Shown here: piece after piece, positions 52,318-62,512 of the stretch
How the letters are laid out: the number at the start of each line of letters is the position of its first letter
Numbering within the stretch: the first letter of the stretch is position 1
Assembly: GCA_030263385.1 (NCBI GenBank)
Contig: SZOX01000012.1
Location: forward strand, 124,001 to 188,000
DNA: 64,000 nucleotides
DNA from: Zeimonas sp003577305
Lineage (GTDB): Bacteria > Pseudomonadota > Gammaproteobacteria > Burkholderiales > Burkholderiaceae_E
Reading direction: 5' to 3'
Notes under the pieces: generated by a model
The model's database searches: none
What the model was told of the DNA's origin: nothing
The model's input: only the letters and a program-made list of their open reading frames with translations
Position numbers and translations under genes: made by a program

Positions 52318-54081
52318 GTGCAATTTCTTCGTATCGGCGCACTTCTCGGCGGGCTGCTCCTGGCTGCCGGCTGTTCCACGCTGACGCCGCCCGACCCGCA
52401 GGCGTCCGCTCCGACGGGCCAGGCGGCGCCCGTGGGCCCCGCCGCCCCGGCTGCGCTCGCGAATGCCGAAGTCGCGGCGAGCAGCCCGGCGGCCACCGCC
52501 CCCGTCGCCGAGCGCGCCGACCCGCTCGCGTCGCTGCCCGCCCCCACCGGGCGACCGCCGCAGGCGGATGCGCCGATCGGCAGCCTCTGGGACCGCATCC
52601 GCGCCGGGTTCGCGATGCCGCCGCTCGCCAGCCCGCTGGTGGCCCGGAAGGAACGCTTCTACCTGCAGCGTCCCGACTACCTGCAGCGCATGTTCTCGCG
52701 GGGCAGCCGCTACCTGTTCCACATCGTCGAGGAGATCGAGAAGCGCGGCTTGCCCACCGAGCTGGCGCTGCTGCCGTTCGTCGAGAGCGCGATGAACCCG
52801 ACGGCGCTCTCGCACGCCCAGGCGGCGGGGCTGTGGCAGTTCATTCCGTCGACCGGACGCGCATACAACCTGCAGCAGGACTGGTGGGTCGACAACCGCC
52901 GCGACGTGGTGAAGTCCACCGAGGCCGCGCTCGACTACCTGCAGAAGATCTACGCGATGCACGGCAACGACTGGTTCCTCGCGCTCGCCTCGTACAACTG
53001 GGGCGAAGGCGCCGTGGCGCGCGCGGTGCGCCTGAACCAGATGCGCGGCCTGCCCACCGACTACCTTTCGCTCAGGATGCCCGCGGAAACGCGCCACTAC
53101 GTGCCCAAGCTGATGGCGCTGAAGAACATCCTGCTGCGCGCCGACGAACTGGGCGTGGCTCTGCCCGCGCTGCCGAACCAGCCCTACTTCGTCACGATCG
53201 AGAAGACCCGCCCGGTCGACCTGAAGCTGGCCGCCCAGTTCGCCGGAATGAGCGTCGACGAGTTCGTCGCGCTGAACCCGGCGCACAATCGGCCGGTGAT
53301 CGCCGCGAGCCGCAATAACGAGATCAAGCTGCCCGCCGATCGCATCGACGCGTTCATGGCGGCGGTCGAGCGCCACGGTCGCGCCAACCGGGCCTTCGCC
53401 ACCTGGCAGCCGCATACGCTGCAGCCGGGCGAGACCCTCGAGACGCTGGCCCGGCGCGGCGGCGTGGCAGTGGCCGAGTTGCGCGAAGCCAACGACCTGC
53501 GCCCGGCCCAGCGCATCCTGCCGGGCACCCGCATCCTGGCGCCGCAGCACGCGGTGGAAGACGAATCCCGCGTCGAGCGCTTCGAGGCTCCGCGCGTCTA
53601 CGAACTGGTCGAGCGGCCCGCCGCCTACCACAAGGTGAAGAAGCGCGAGACGCTCGCGTCGATCGCGCGGCGCTACGGCACCACGATCGCGAACCTGAAA
53701 GCGTGGAACGCGCTGGTCAAGGGCGTGCACGCCGGCATGAACCTGCTGGTGCGGCCGGCCAGCGCGCAAACCCTGCTCACCACCGAGGACGGCGACCGGC
53801 GCGTGGTGCCGGGTCGCGTCGACGAGCCGCGCATCATGCACGCGGTGTTGCGCCGCGAGCAGCCCGCCGCCGAGGCCCAGGCGCCGGGCGCGCCCGCCGC
53901 TGTCCAGCCCCCGCGCAAAGCCAGGCGCGCGGCCCGGCGGGCCGGCAGCCACAAGCAAAGCGCAGCCACGAAGACGGCGACGAAAGCGGCGGCGGCAAAG
54001 GCGCGCGCGAGCGCTCGCGACGACGGTGCTGCGAGCACCGCGTCCAAACGCCCCGCCAGGCGCGCGAACAAGCGCACCTGA
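52318..54081 (+). CDS. mltD: membrane-bound lytic murein transglycosylase D
   Basis: 587 residues from GTG 52318 (TTG 52315 is adjacent and equally usable). The lipobox LLAAGC (Cys19) marks a lipoprotein. The SLT domain covers about 115-270, with catalytic Glu156 in LPFVESAMNPTALSHAQAAGLWQFIPSTGR and ALASYNWGEGAV downstream. Two LysM repeats lie at about 364-410 and 436-485. The tail of about 60 residues is Ala/Lys/Arg-rich (histone-like), longer and more basic than usual. The enzyme cleaves peptidoglycan to 1,6-anhydromuropeptides. Confidence 0.94.
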   Translation: MQFLRIGALLGGLLLAAGCSTLTPPDPQASAPTGQAAPVGPAAPAALANAEVAASSPAATAPVAERADPLASLPAPTGRPPQADAPIGSLWDRIRAGFAMPPLASPLVARKERFYLQRPDYLQRMFSRGSRYLFHIVEEIEKRGLPTELALLPFVESAMNPTALSHAQAAGLWQFIPSTGRAYNLQQDWWVDNRRDVVKSTEAALDYLQKIYAMHGNDWFLALASYNWGEGAVARAVRLNQMRGLPTDYLSLRMPAETRHYVPKLMALKNILLRADELGVALPALPNQPYFVTIEKTRPVDLKLAAQFAGMSVDEFVALNPAHNRPVIAASRNNEIKLPADRIDAFMAAVERHGRANRAFATWQPHTLQPGETLETLARRGGVAVAELREANDLRPAQRILPGTRILAPQHAVEDESRVERFEAPRVYELVERPAAYHKVKKRETLASIARRYGTTIANLKAWNALVKGVHAGMNLLVRPASAQTLLTTEDGDRRVVPGRVDEPRIMHAVLRREQPAAEAQAPGAPAAVQPPRKARRAARRAGSHKQSAATKTATKAAAAKARASARDDGAASTASKRPARRANKRT

Positions 54082-54103
54082 CCGGCGCGATCGGCGCGGA
54101 CCG

Positions 54104-55729
<1,626 letters not shown>

Positions 55730-55732
55730 CGT

Positions 55733-56767
55733 TCAGCCCCTGCGCGTGTCGAGCGCATCGCGCAACGCCTCGCCGACGAAGATCAGCAGCATCAGGGTGC
55801 CCACCAGCACGCCGAAGGTGCCGAGCGAAATCCACCATGCATCGAGATTCGCCTTGCCCTGCGCGAGCAGTTCTCCCAGGCTCGGCGTCGACGGCGGCAC
55901 GCCGAGGCCGAGGAAGTCGAGGCTGGTGAGCGCAACGATCGCCGCGCTCATCCGGAACGGCAGGAACGCGATCACCGGTGTGAGCGAGTTCGGCAACACG
56001 TGCCGGCCGATCACCTGCAGGCTCGACAGGCCGAGCGCGCGTGCCGCGGTGACGTACTCCAGCTGGCGGTTGCGCAGGAACTCGGCGCGCACGTAGTCGG
56101 ACAACCCCATCCAGCTGAACAGCGACAGGATCGCGAGCAGGATCCAGATGCTCGGTTCGAATATCGACGCGAGGATCAGCAACAGGTAGAGCTCCGGGAT
56201 CGAACCCCAGATCTCGGTCAGGCGCTGCAGCGCCAGGTCGACGCGGCCGCCGAAATAACCCTGCACCGCGCCCGCCGCGATGCCGAAAGCGACGCCGATC
56301 GCGGTGAGCGCCATCCCGAAGAGCACCGAGATCCGGAAACCGTAGAGCAGCCGCGCGAGCACGTCGCGGCCCTGGTCGTCGGTGCCGAGCAGGTTGGTCG
56401 AAGACGGCGGCGCCGGATTCGGGCTGGGCGCGAAGTAGTTGATCGTGTCGAAGCGGTACGGGTTCGGCGGATAGAGCGCCCAGTTGCCGTCTGCCGACAG
56501 GCGCTCGCGGATGAACGGGTCGAGATAGTCGGTGGCGGTGCGGAAGTCGCCCCCGAAAGCGGTCTCCGGATACTGCCGCCACAGCGGCCAGTACAGCTGC
56601 CCCTCGTAGCTGGCGACGATCGGGCGGTCGTTGGACAGCAACTCGGCCGCGAGGCTCGCGCCGAAGACGAGCGCGAAGATCCACAGGCTCAAGTAACCGC
56701 GCCGGTTGGCTCGAAACCGCAGCCAGGCGCGCCTGCCCGGCGAGAGCGAACGCCGCGGCGCCGCCAT
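55733..56767 (-). CDS. yejE: peptide ABC transporter permease (YejE-like)
   Basis: 344 residues from ATG 56767. The N-terminal anchor with RFRANRRGYLSLWIFALVFGASLAAELLSND is the OppC-type signature, followed by a periplasmic insertion (GQLYWPLWRQYPETAFGGDFRTATDY) typical of YejE, and the permease domain GTDDQGRDVLARLLYGFRISVLFG with EAA loop YVTAARALGLSSLQVIGRHVLPN. It overlaps the yejB stop (ATGA). Confidence 0.93.
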   Translation of the reverse strand: MAAPRRSLSPGRRAWLRFRANRRGYLSLWIFALVFGASLAAELLSNDRPIVASYEGQLYWPLWRQYPETAFGGDFRTATDYLDPFIRERLSADGNWALYPPNPYRFDTINYFAPSPNPAPPSSTNLLGTDDQGRDVLARLLYGFRISVLFGMALTAIGVAFGIAAGAVQGYFGGRVDLALQRLTEIWGSIPELYLLLILASIFEPSIWILLAILSLFSWMGLSDYVRAEFLRNRQLEYVTAARALGLSSLQVIGRHVLPNSLTPVIAFLPFRMSAAIVALTSLDFLGLGVPPSTPSLGELLAQGKANLDAWWISLGTFGVLVGTLMLLIFVGEALRDALDTRRG

Positions 56768-57813
56768 CAGCCCGTGGCCCCGAACTTCACGCGCGGGTCG
56801 ACCCAGGTGTAGGCCAGGTCGGTGACGAGCCGGGTGAGCAGGCCGATCAGCGAGAACACGTACAGCGAGCCGAGCACCACCGGATAGTCGCGCCGGATGA
56901 CCGCCTCGTAGGACAGCAGCCCCAGTCCGTCGAGCGAGAACAGCGTCTCGATCAGCAGCGAGCCGGCGAAGAACGCGCCGACGAAGGCCGCCGGAAACGC
57001 GGTGACCAGCGGGATCATCGCGTTGCGGAACACGTGCCGGTAGAAGACCCGCCTCTCGGCAAGGCCCTTGGCGCGTGCGGTCAGCACGTACTGCTTGCGC
57101 ATCTCCTCGAGGAAAGTGTTCTTCGTGAGCATCGTGGTCACCGCGAAGCTGCCCACCGTCAGGCAGGCCAGCGGCATCGCCAGGTGCCAGAAGTAGTCGA
57201 GCAACTTGCCCGCGAGCGACAGTTCGGCGAAGTCGTCCGACGTGAGTCCGCGCAGCGGGAACAGCTGCCAGAAGCTGCCGCCGCCGAACAGCACCAGCAG
57301 CGCCACACCCAGCACGAAGCCGGGAATCGCGTAGCCGACCAGGATCGCGATCGAGGTCCACAGGTCGAAGCGGCTGCCGTGGCGCACCGCCTTGGCGATG
57401 CCCAGCGGGATCGACACCAGGTACACGAGCAGGAAGCTCCAGACCCCGAGACTGATCGACACCGGCAGTTTCTCCAGCATCAGCTCCCAGACGCCCTTGT
57501 GGTGCAGGTAGCTGGTGCCCAGGTCGAATACCGCATAGCGCGCCAGCATCTCGAGAAAGCGCTCGTGCGCCGGCCGGTCGAAGCCGTACATCCTGCGGAA
57601 CTCGGCGACGCGCTCGGGCTCCACGCCCTGCGCGCCGCGGTACACGCCGCCGGTCGCGGCGACCTCGCCGCCGACGCCGCCGCCGCGCAACTCGCGCACC
57701 AGTTGTTCCACCGGCCCGCCGGGCACGAACTGGATCACCACGAACGAGACGAACAGGATGCCGATCAGCGTGGGCACCATCAGCAGCAGGCGCTTGACGA
57801 CGTAGGCCAGCAT
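56767..57813 (-). CDS. yejB: peptide ABC transporter permease (YejB-like)
   Basis: 348 residues. It starts with the OppB-type MLAYVVKRLLLMVPTLIGILFVSFVVIQFVPGGPVEQ. The YejB-specific long periplasmic loop follows (RELRGGGVGGEVAATGGVYRGAQGVEPERVAEF), and the permease core has YVLTARAKGLAERRVFYRHVFRNAMIPLVTAFP as the EAA region. The start codon overlaps the yejA stop by one base (TGATG), and its stop overlaps yejE. Confidence 0.93.
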   Translation of the reverse strand: MLAYVVKRLLLMVPTLIGILFVSFVVIQFVPGGPVEQLVRELRGGGVGGEVAATGGVYRGAQGVEPERVAEFRRMYGFDRPAHERFLEMLARYAVFDLGTSYLHHKGVWELMLEKLPVSISLGVWSFLLVYLVSIPLGIAKAVRHGSRFDLWTSIAILVGYAIPGFVLGVALLVLFGGGSFWQLFPLRGLTSDDFAELSLAGKLLDYFWHLAMPLACLTVGSFAVTTMLTKNTFLEEMRKQYVLTARAKGLAERRVFYRHVFRNAMIPLVTAFPAAFVGAFFAGSLLIETLFSLDGLGLLSYEAVIRRDYPVVLGSLYVFSLIGLLTRLVTDLAYTWVDPRVKFGATG

Positions 57814-59606
57814 CAGCGCTTCTCCCACCAGGTCTCGAGCAGCCAGGTCTCGGCCGCGTAGTAGAGCGGCAGCGTGTCGGGGTGCGCCAGCCGCGCACGC
57901 CAGGCGACGCGGTGCGTGGGTGCATAGAAGTGGGGCACCAGGTACCAGCCGGCGCGCAGCACGCGGTCGAGGGCCCGCGCCGCGGTGACCAGCTCGGCGC
58001 GCGTGCGGCTCGCCAGCAGCCGCTGCACGATCGCGTCGACCGCCCGATCGCGGATGCCGGCGAAATTGTCCGAACCCTTCCCGTCGGCCGCAGTCGACGA
58101 GAAGCGCTCGAGCAGCTCGTTGCCCGGCGTCTGGCTCGCCGCGTAGAGGTGGATCGCGACGTCGAAGTCGAATTCGTCCATCCGCTTCTGGTAGAGCGCC
58201 GGATCGGTGATCCGCAGTCGCGCCGCGATGCCGAGCTTGCCGAGGTTGCGCGCCCAGGGCACCGCGATGCGTTCCAGGCCCTTCGAGTAGCTGAGGATCT
58301 CGAAACCGAACGCCTGCCCGCGTGCGTTGCGCAGCACGCCTTCGCCGTCGACCTTCCATCCCGCCTCGGCGAGCAGCGCGAGCGCGCGGCGCAGGTTCGC
58401 TCTGAGACTCGACGGCGGATCGGTGGTGGGCGGCATCACCGCCTCGCCGAACACCGCCGCGTCGAGCTGCGCGCGCAAGGGCTCGAGCAGCGCGAGTTCG
58501 TCGGCCGATGGCAGTCCTTTCGCCTCCATCTCGCTGTTGGTGAAGTAGCTGGGGCTGCGCACGTACTGGCCGTAGAACACCTGGCGGTTCATCCACTCGA
58601 AGTCCATCGCGAGCGCGAGCGCCTGGCGAACGCGCACGTCGGCGAACGCGGGACGCCGGGTGTTCAGCACGAAGCCCTGCATGCCGGCCGAGTTCGAGTG
58701 GCGGAATTCGCGCTTGACGATCTCGCCCGAGTCGTAGTGCCGGCCGGTGTGGCCACGCGCCCAGTTCTTCGCCGAGTTCTCGGCCACCCAGTCGAACTCT
58801 CCGGCCTTGAAGCCCTCGAGCCGCGCGGTCTCGTCCTTGAAGTACTTGTAGACCACGCGCTCGAAATTGAACATGCCGCGACGCACGTTCAGGTCGGCGG
58901 CCCACCAGGCGGGGTCGCGGCGATACGTGATCGTCCTGCCCCAGTCGAAACGCTCGATGCGGTAGGGGCCGCTGGTCAGCGGCTCGTCCTGCACCACGCT
59001 GTCGAACGGCTGGCCCGCGCCCCACTTGCGCGAGAACACCGGCAACTGCATGCCGATGATCATGTGCAGTTCGTGGTTGCGGCGCGCGAACTCGAAGCGC
59101 ACCGTGGCCATGTCGACCACGACCACGCGCGCCACGTCGGCGAAGTACTGCCGGAAGCGCGGGTGCGCCTGCCTGCCGGTGAGCACCTCGAACGAGTGGC
59201 GCACGTCTTCGGCGGTGACCGGGTCGCCGTTCCAGAAGCGCGCGCGCGGATTCAGATGGAAAGTGATCGACAGCGCGTCCTCGGCAAAGCGGATGTCGTC
59301 GGCGAGCAGCCCGTACATCGAGAACGGCTCGTCCTCGCTCGACACCGCGAGCGTCTCGAACATCAGCGTTCCCAGGCCCGCAGCCGCCAGGCCGCGCAGC
59401 GTGAACGGATTGAGCTTGTCGAACGATCCGTAGCCCGCCAGGCTCAGCGTGCCGCCCCTGGGCGCCTGCGGATTCACGTAGTCGAAATGCGCGAAGCCCG
59501 GCGGGTACTTCGGCGCGTCGCCCCACGCCAGCGCGTGGGCGGCCAGCGCCGGGCCGGCCAGGGCGCCCAGCGTGAGCGCCAGAGCAACGCGTGCGACAAT
59601 CGTCAT
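57813..59606 (-). CDS. yejA: peptide-binding protein of YejABEF importer
   Basis: 597 residues from ATG 59606. A signal peptide (VARVALALTLGALAGPALAA) ends near residue 22. The mature protein is SBP_bac_5: HALAWGDAPKYPPGFAHFDYVNPQAPRGGTLSLAGYGSFDKLNPFTLRG is the YejA N-terminal pattern, followed by FHLNPRARFWNGDPVTAEDVRHSFEVLT. It captures oligopeptides in the periplasm; in enterobacteria the system imports microcin C and other peptides. It is divergent from fabI with a 28-base gap. Confidence 0.93.
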   Translation of the reverse strand: MTIVARVALALTLGALAGPALAAHALAWGDAPKYPPGFAHFDYVNPQAPRGGTLSLAGYGSFDKLNPFTLRGLAAAGLGTLMFETLAVSSEDEPFSMYGLLADDIRFAEDALSITFHLNPRARFWNGDPVTAEDVRHSFEVLTGRQAHPRFRQYFADVARVVVVDMATVRFEFARRNHELHMIIGMQLPVFSRKWGAGQPFDSVVQDEPLTSGPYRIERFDWGRTITYRRDPAWWAADLNVRRGMFNFERVVYKYFKDETARLEGFKAGEFDWVAENSAKNWARGHTGRHYDSGEIVKREFRHSNSAGMQGFVLNTRRPAFADVRVRQALALAMDFEWMNRQVFYGQYVRSPSYFTNSEMEAKGLPSADELALLEPLRAQLDAAVFGEAVMPPTTDPPSSLRANLRRALALLAEAGWKVDGEGVLRNARGQAFGFEILSYSKGLERIAVPWARNLGKLGIAARLRITDPALYQKRMDEFDFDVAIHLYAASQTPGNELLERFSSTAADGKGSDNFAGIRDRAVDAIVQRLLASRTRAELVTAARALDRVLRAGWYLVPHFYAPTHRVAWRARLAHPDTLPLYYAAETWLLETWWEKR

Positions 59607-59634
59607 CGTCGAAGATTCTAGCGGAGACCCCCGA

Positions 59635-60441
59635 ATGGGATTCCTTGCCGGCAAGCGCATCCTGATCACCGGCCTGCTGTCGAACCGCTCGATCGCCTGG
59701 GGCATCGCGCGGGCCTGCCGCGACCAGGGCGCCGAACTCGCCTTCACTTACCAGAACGAGCGCTTCCGGGGGCGCGTCACCGGGATGGCCGCCGACTTCG
59801 GCTCGTCGCTGGTGTTTCCCTGCGACGTTTCCGAAGACGCGCAGATCGACGCGCTGTTCGCTGCGCTGCGCGAACACTGGCAGGGCCTGGACGGGCTGGT
59901 TCACGCGATCGCGTTCGCGCCGCGCGAGGCGATCGCCGGCAACTTCCTCGACGGCGCGAACCGCGAGTCGTTTCGCGTCTCGCACGATGTCTCCGCCTAC
60001 AGCCTGGTCGCGCTGGCGAAGGCCGCGCAGCCGATGATGCAGGGTCGCGCGGGCGCGATGCTCACGCTCACCTACCTCGGCGCGGTGCGCGTGCTGCCGC
60101 ACTACAACATGATGGGGCTCGCCAAGGCGAGCCTCGAGGCGGCGGTGCGCTACCTGGCGAGCGACCTCGGCCCGCAGGGCATCCGCGTGAACGGCATCTC
60201 GGCCGGGCCGATCCGCACGCTGGCGGCCAGCGGCATCAAGGACTTCTCCCGCATTCTCGATTTCGTCGGCAGCCATGCGCCGCTGAGGCGCAACGTCACG
60301 ATCGAGGACGTCGGCAACGTCGCAGCGTTCCTGCTCTCCGATCTCGCGGCCGGAATCACCGCCGAGATCACTTACGTCGACGCCGGCTTCAGCCAGGTGG
60401 TCGGCGGCATGGTGCTGCCGGGAGGGCCCGACTGCGCGTGA
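59635..60441 (+). CDS. fabI: enoyl-[acyl-carrier-protein] reductase, NADH
   Basis: 268 residues from ATG 59635, with GGAG upstream; the open frame back to 59572 runs through the yejA start. The FabI cofactor loop ILITGLLSNRSIAWGIARA and the catalytic Tyr147, Tyr157 and Lys164 (Y-x6-K in YNMMGLAK) identify it. FabI completes each elongation cycle of fatty-acid synthesis and is the target of triclosan-type inhibitors. Its stop overlaps the senB start (GTGA at 60438-60441), an unexpected coupling. Confidence 0.95.
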   Translation: MGFLAGKRILITGLLSNRSIAWGIARACRDQGAELAFTYQNERFRGRVTGMAADFGSSLVFPCDVSEDAQIDALFAALREHWQGLDGLVHAIAFAPREAIAGNFLDGANRESFRVSHDVSAYSLVALAKAAQPMMQGRAGAMLTLTYLGAVRVLPHYNMMGLAKASLEAAVRYLASDLGPQGIRVNGISAGPIRTLAASGIKDFSRILDFVGSHAPLRRNVTIEDVGNVAAFLLSDLAAGITAEITYVDAGFSQVVGGMVLPGGPDCA

Positions 60442-61454
60442 GCAGGTCGCCGATCAGCCGGATCGTCGTCGTCTCGCCCACGCTGGCTGACGCCAACACC
60501 GGGAACTGGCAGACCGCGCGCCGCTGGGCGCGGTTCCTGCGCACCCGCTACCGCGTGCGCATCGCGCGCGACTGGGCGGGCGAGGCCGACGACGCCATGA
60601 TCGCGCTGCACGCGCGGCGCTCGGCGGCGGCGATCGCCGCGTTCGCGGCCAGCGGCCGGCCGGTGGCGCTGGTGCTCACCGGCACCGACCTGTACCGCGA
60701 CATCCGCCACGATCGCGACGCGCAGCGCTCGCTGGTGCTCGCCCGCCGGCTGGTGGTGCTGCAGCCGCAGGGTCTCGGGGAGTTGCCGCCGGCGCTGCGC
60801 GGGCGCGCGACGGTGATCGAGCAGTCGGCGCCGGCGCTCGCGCCGGCAACGCCGCGGCAGCGCACTTACGATCTGCTGCTGGTCGGCCACCTGCGCGCGG
60901 AGAAGGATCCGCTCACCGCGGTGCGCGCGCTGGCGCGGCTCGACGACGCGGCCTCGCGGCGCATCCGGCTGGTCCACGTGGGCGGCGCGCACGACGAGTC
61001 GCTCGCGCGCCAGATGCGCGAGGCCGCGCGAAGCGATCGGCGCATCGAGTTGCGCGGCCCGCTGCCGCACGCGGCCACACGCTCGCTGATCCGCCGCGGC
61101 CGTGTGCTGTTGCTGCCGTCGCTGATCGAGGGCGGCGCCAACGTGCTGATCGAAGCGGTGACCGCCGGCGTGCCGGTGCTGGCGTCGCGGATCGGCGGCT
61201 CGATCGGGTTGCTCGGCGCCCGCTACCCGGGCTTCTTTCCGCCGGGCGACGACGCGGCCCTGGCCGCACTGATTCACCGCTGCCTCGGCGAGCCGGCCTT
61301 CGTCGAGCGGCTGCGCGCGCACTGCGCGCGGTGCGCGCCGCGGTTTGCGCCGGCGCGCGAGGCAGCAGCCGTGCTGGCGCTGGCGCATAATCTGCTCGAG
61401 AGCGGATGCGCGGGCGGCGCGCCCGCGCCCTCTTCCCGGAACACCGAACGATGA
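60438..61454 (+). CDS. senB: selenosugar synthase SenB (selenoneine pathway glycosyltransferase)
   Basis: 338 residues from GTG 60438. The N-terminal segment VVVSPTLADANTGNWQTARRWARFL and the run ALVLTGTDLYRDIRHD, followed by QRSLVLARRLVVLQPQG, are what I recognise as characteristic of SenB. A GT1-type C-terminal lobe follows (LLVGHLRAEKDPLTAVRALARL, then LLPSLIEGGANVLIEAVTAGVPVLAS). SenB joins selenophosphate to a UDP-sugar to form a selenosugar, the selenium donor for selenoneine. The stop overlaps selD (ATGA). The third pathway gene, senA (EgtB-like), is not in the window. Confidence 0.85.
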   Translation: MSRSPISRIVVVSPTLADANTGNWQTARRWARFLRTRYRVRIARDWAGEADDAMIALHARRSAAAIAAFAASGRPVALVLTGTDLYRDIRHDRDAQRSLVLARRLVVLQPQGLGELPPALRGRATVIEQSAPALAPATPRQRTYDLLLVGHLRAEKDPLTAVRALARLDDAASRRIRLVHVGGAHDESLARQMREAARSDRRIELRGPLPHAATRSLIRRGRVLLLPSLIEGGANVLIEAVTAGVPVLASRIGGSIGLLGARYPGFFPPGDDAALAALIHRCLGEPAFVERLRAHCARCAPRFAPAREAAAVLALAHNLLESGCAGGAPAPSSRNTER

Positions 61455-62512
61455 ACGCACCCGAGATCGCGCAGGCGCCGCGACTGACATCCTTTTCGCA
61501 CGGCGGCGGCTGCGGCTGCAAGATCGCCCCTGGCGTGCTCTCCGAGATCCTGCACGGCGCCTCGCGCCTGCCGGTGCCGCCGCAACTGCTCGTGGGCATC
61601 GAAAGCGCCGACGACGCCGCGGTCTACCGGCTCAACGAAGAACAGGCACTGATCGCGACCACCGATTTCTTCATGCCGATCGTCGACGACCCGTACGACT
61701 TCGGGCGCATCGCGGCCACCAATGCGATTTCCGACGTCTACGCAATGGGCGGCACGCCGATCATGGCGCTCGCGGTGGTGGCGATGCCGGTCGATCGGCT
61801 GCCGCTCGACGTGATCCGCCGCATCCTCGAGGGCGGCGAATCGGTGTGCGGTGCAGCCGGCATCCCGGTTGCCGGCGGGCACACGATCGACTCGGTCGAA
61901 CCGATCTACGGGCTGGTCGTGCTCGGCCTCGTCCATCCCGACCGGGTCAAGCGCAACACCGGTGCGCGCCCCGGCGACCGGCTGGTGCTCGGCAAGCCGC
62001 TCGGCGTGGGAGTGCTGTCGGCGGCGCTCAAGAAGGGCGAGCTCCCGGCCGAAGGCTACGCCGCGATGCTCGCCAGCACGACGCGGCTGAACACGCCCGG
62101 GCAGGCGCTGGCGAAACTCGAAGCGGTGCACGCGCTCACCGACGTCACCGGCTTCGGCCTGCTCGGCCACCTGCTCGAGGTCTGCCGCGGCGCGCGGCTG
62201 TCGGCACGCATTTCTGCAGCCTCGGTGCCGCGAATCGCCGGTGTCGACGAACTGATCGCGCGCGGCTTCGCCACCGGCGCCTCGCAGCGCAACTGGGCCG
62301 CCTACGGGCACGAAGTGCGGCTCGACGGCGGCATCGACGAACACCAGCGCACCCTGATGACCGATCCGCAGACTTCCGGCGGCCTGCTGGTGGCGTGCGC
62401 GCCCGACGCGGTCGACGAAGTGCTCGCGATCTTCCGGCGCGACGGCTTCGACGGCGCCTGCGAGATCGGCGAGTTCGTCGCCGGCGAACCGGGCGTCGAA
62501 GTGCTCGCCTAG
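61451..62512 (+). CDS. selD: selenophosphate synthase (SelD/SenC)
   Basis: 353 residues from ATG 61451. The active-site loop SFSHGGGCGCKIAPG carries Cys21 and Lys24, equivalents of E. coli Cys17 and Lys20, so this is the Cys form and not a selenoprotein. Other SelD motifs are VGIESADDAAVYRLNEEQALIATTDFF, DVYAMGGTPIMALAVVAMP and GGHTIDSVEPIYGLVVLGLVHP. It makes selenophosphate from selenide and ATP. Tight coupling to senB indicates it serves selenosugar/selenoneine synthesis (SenC role). It may also supply selenocysteine or selenouridine synthesis, but no selA, selB or selU is nearby. Confidence 0.94.
   Translation: MNAPEIAQAPRLTSFSHGGGCGCKIAPGVLSEILHGASRLPVPPQLLVGIESADDAAVYRLNEEQALIATTDFFMPIVDDPYDFGRIAATNAISDVYAMGGTPIMALAVVAMPVDRLPLDVIRRILEGGESVCGAAGIPVAGGHTIDSVEPIYGLVVLGLVHPDRVKRNTGARPGDRLVLGKPLGVGVLSAALKKGELPAEGYAAMLASTTRLNTPGQALAKLEAVHALTDVTGFGLLGHLLEVCRGARLSARISAASVPRIAGVDELIARGFATGASQRNWAAYGHEVRLDGGIDEHQRTLMTDPQTSGGLLVACAPDAVDEVLAIFRRDGFDGACEIGEFVAGEPGVEVLA

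Noticed and set aside
61451..62512. SelD as a selenocysteine-containing protein
   Set aside because: The active-site position is a Cys codon with no in-frame TGA.
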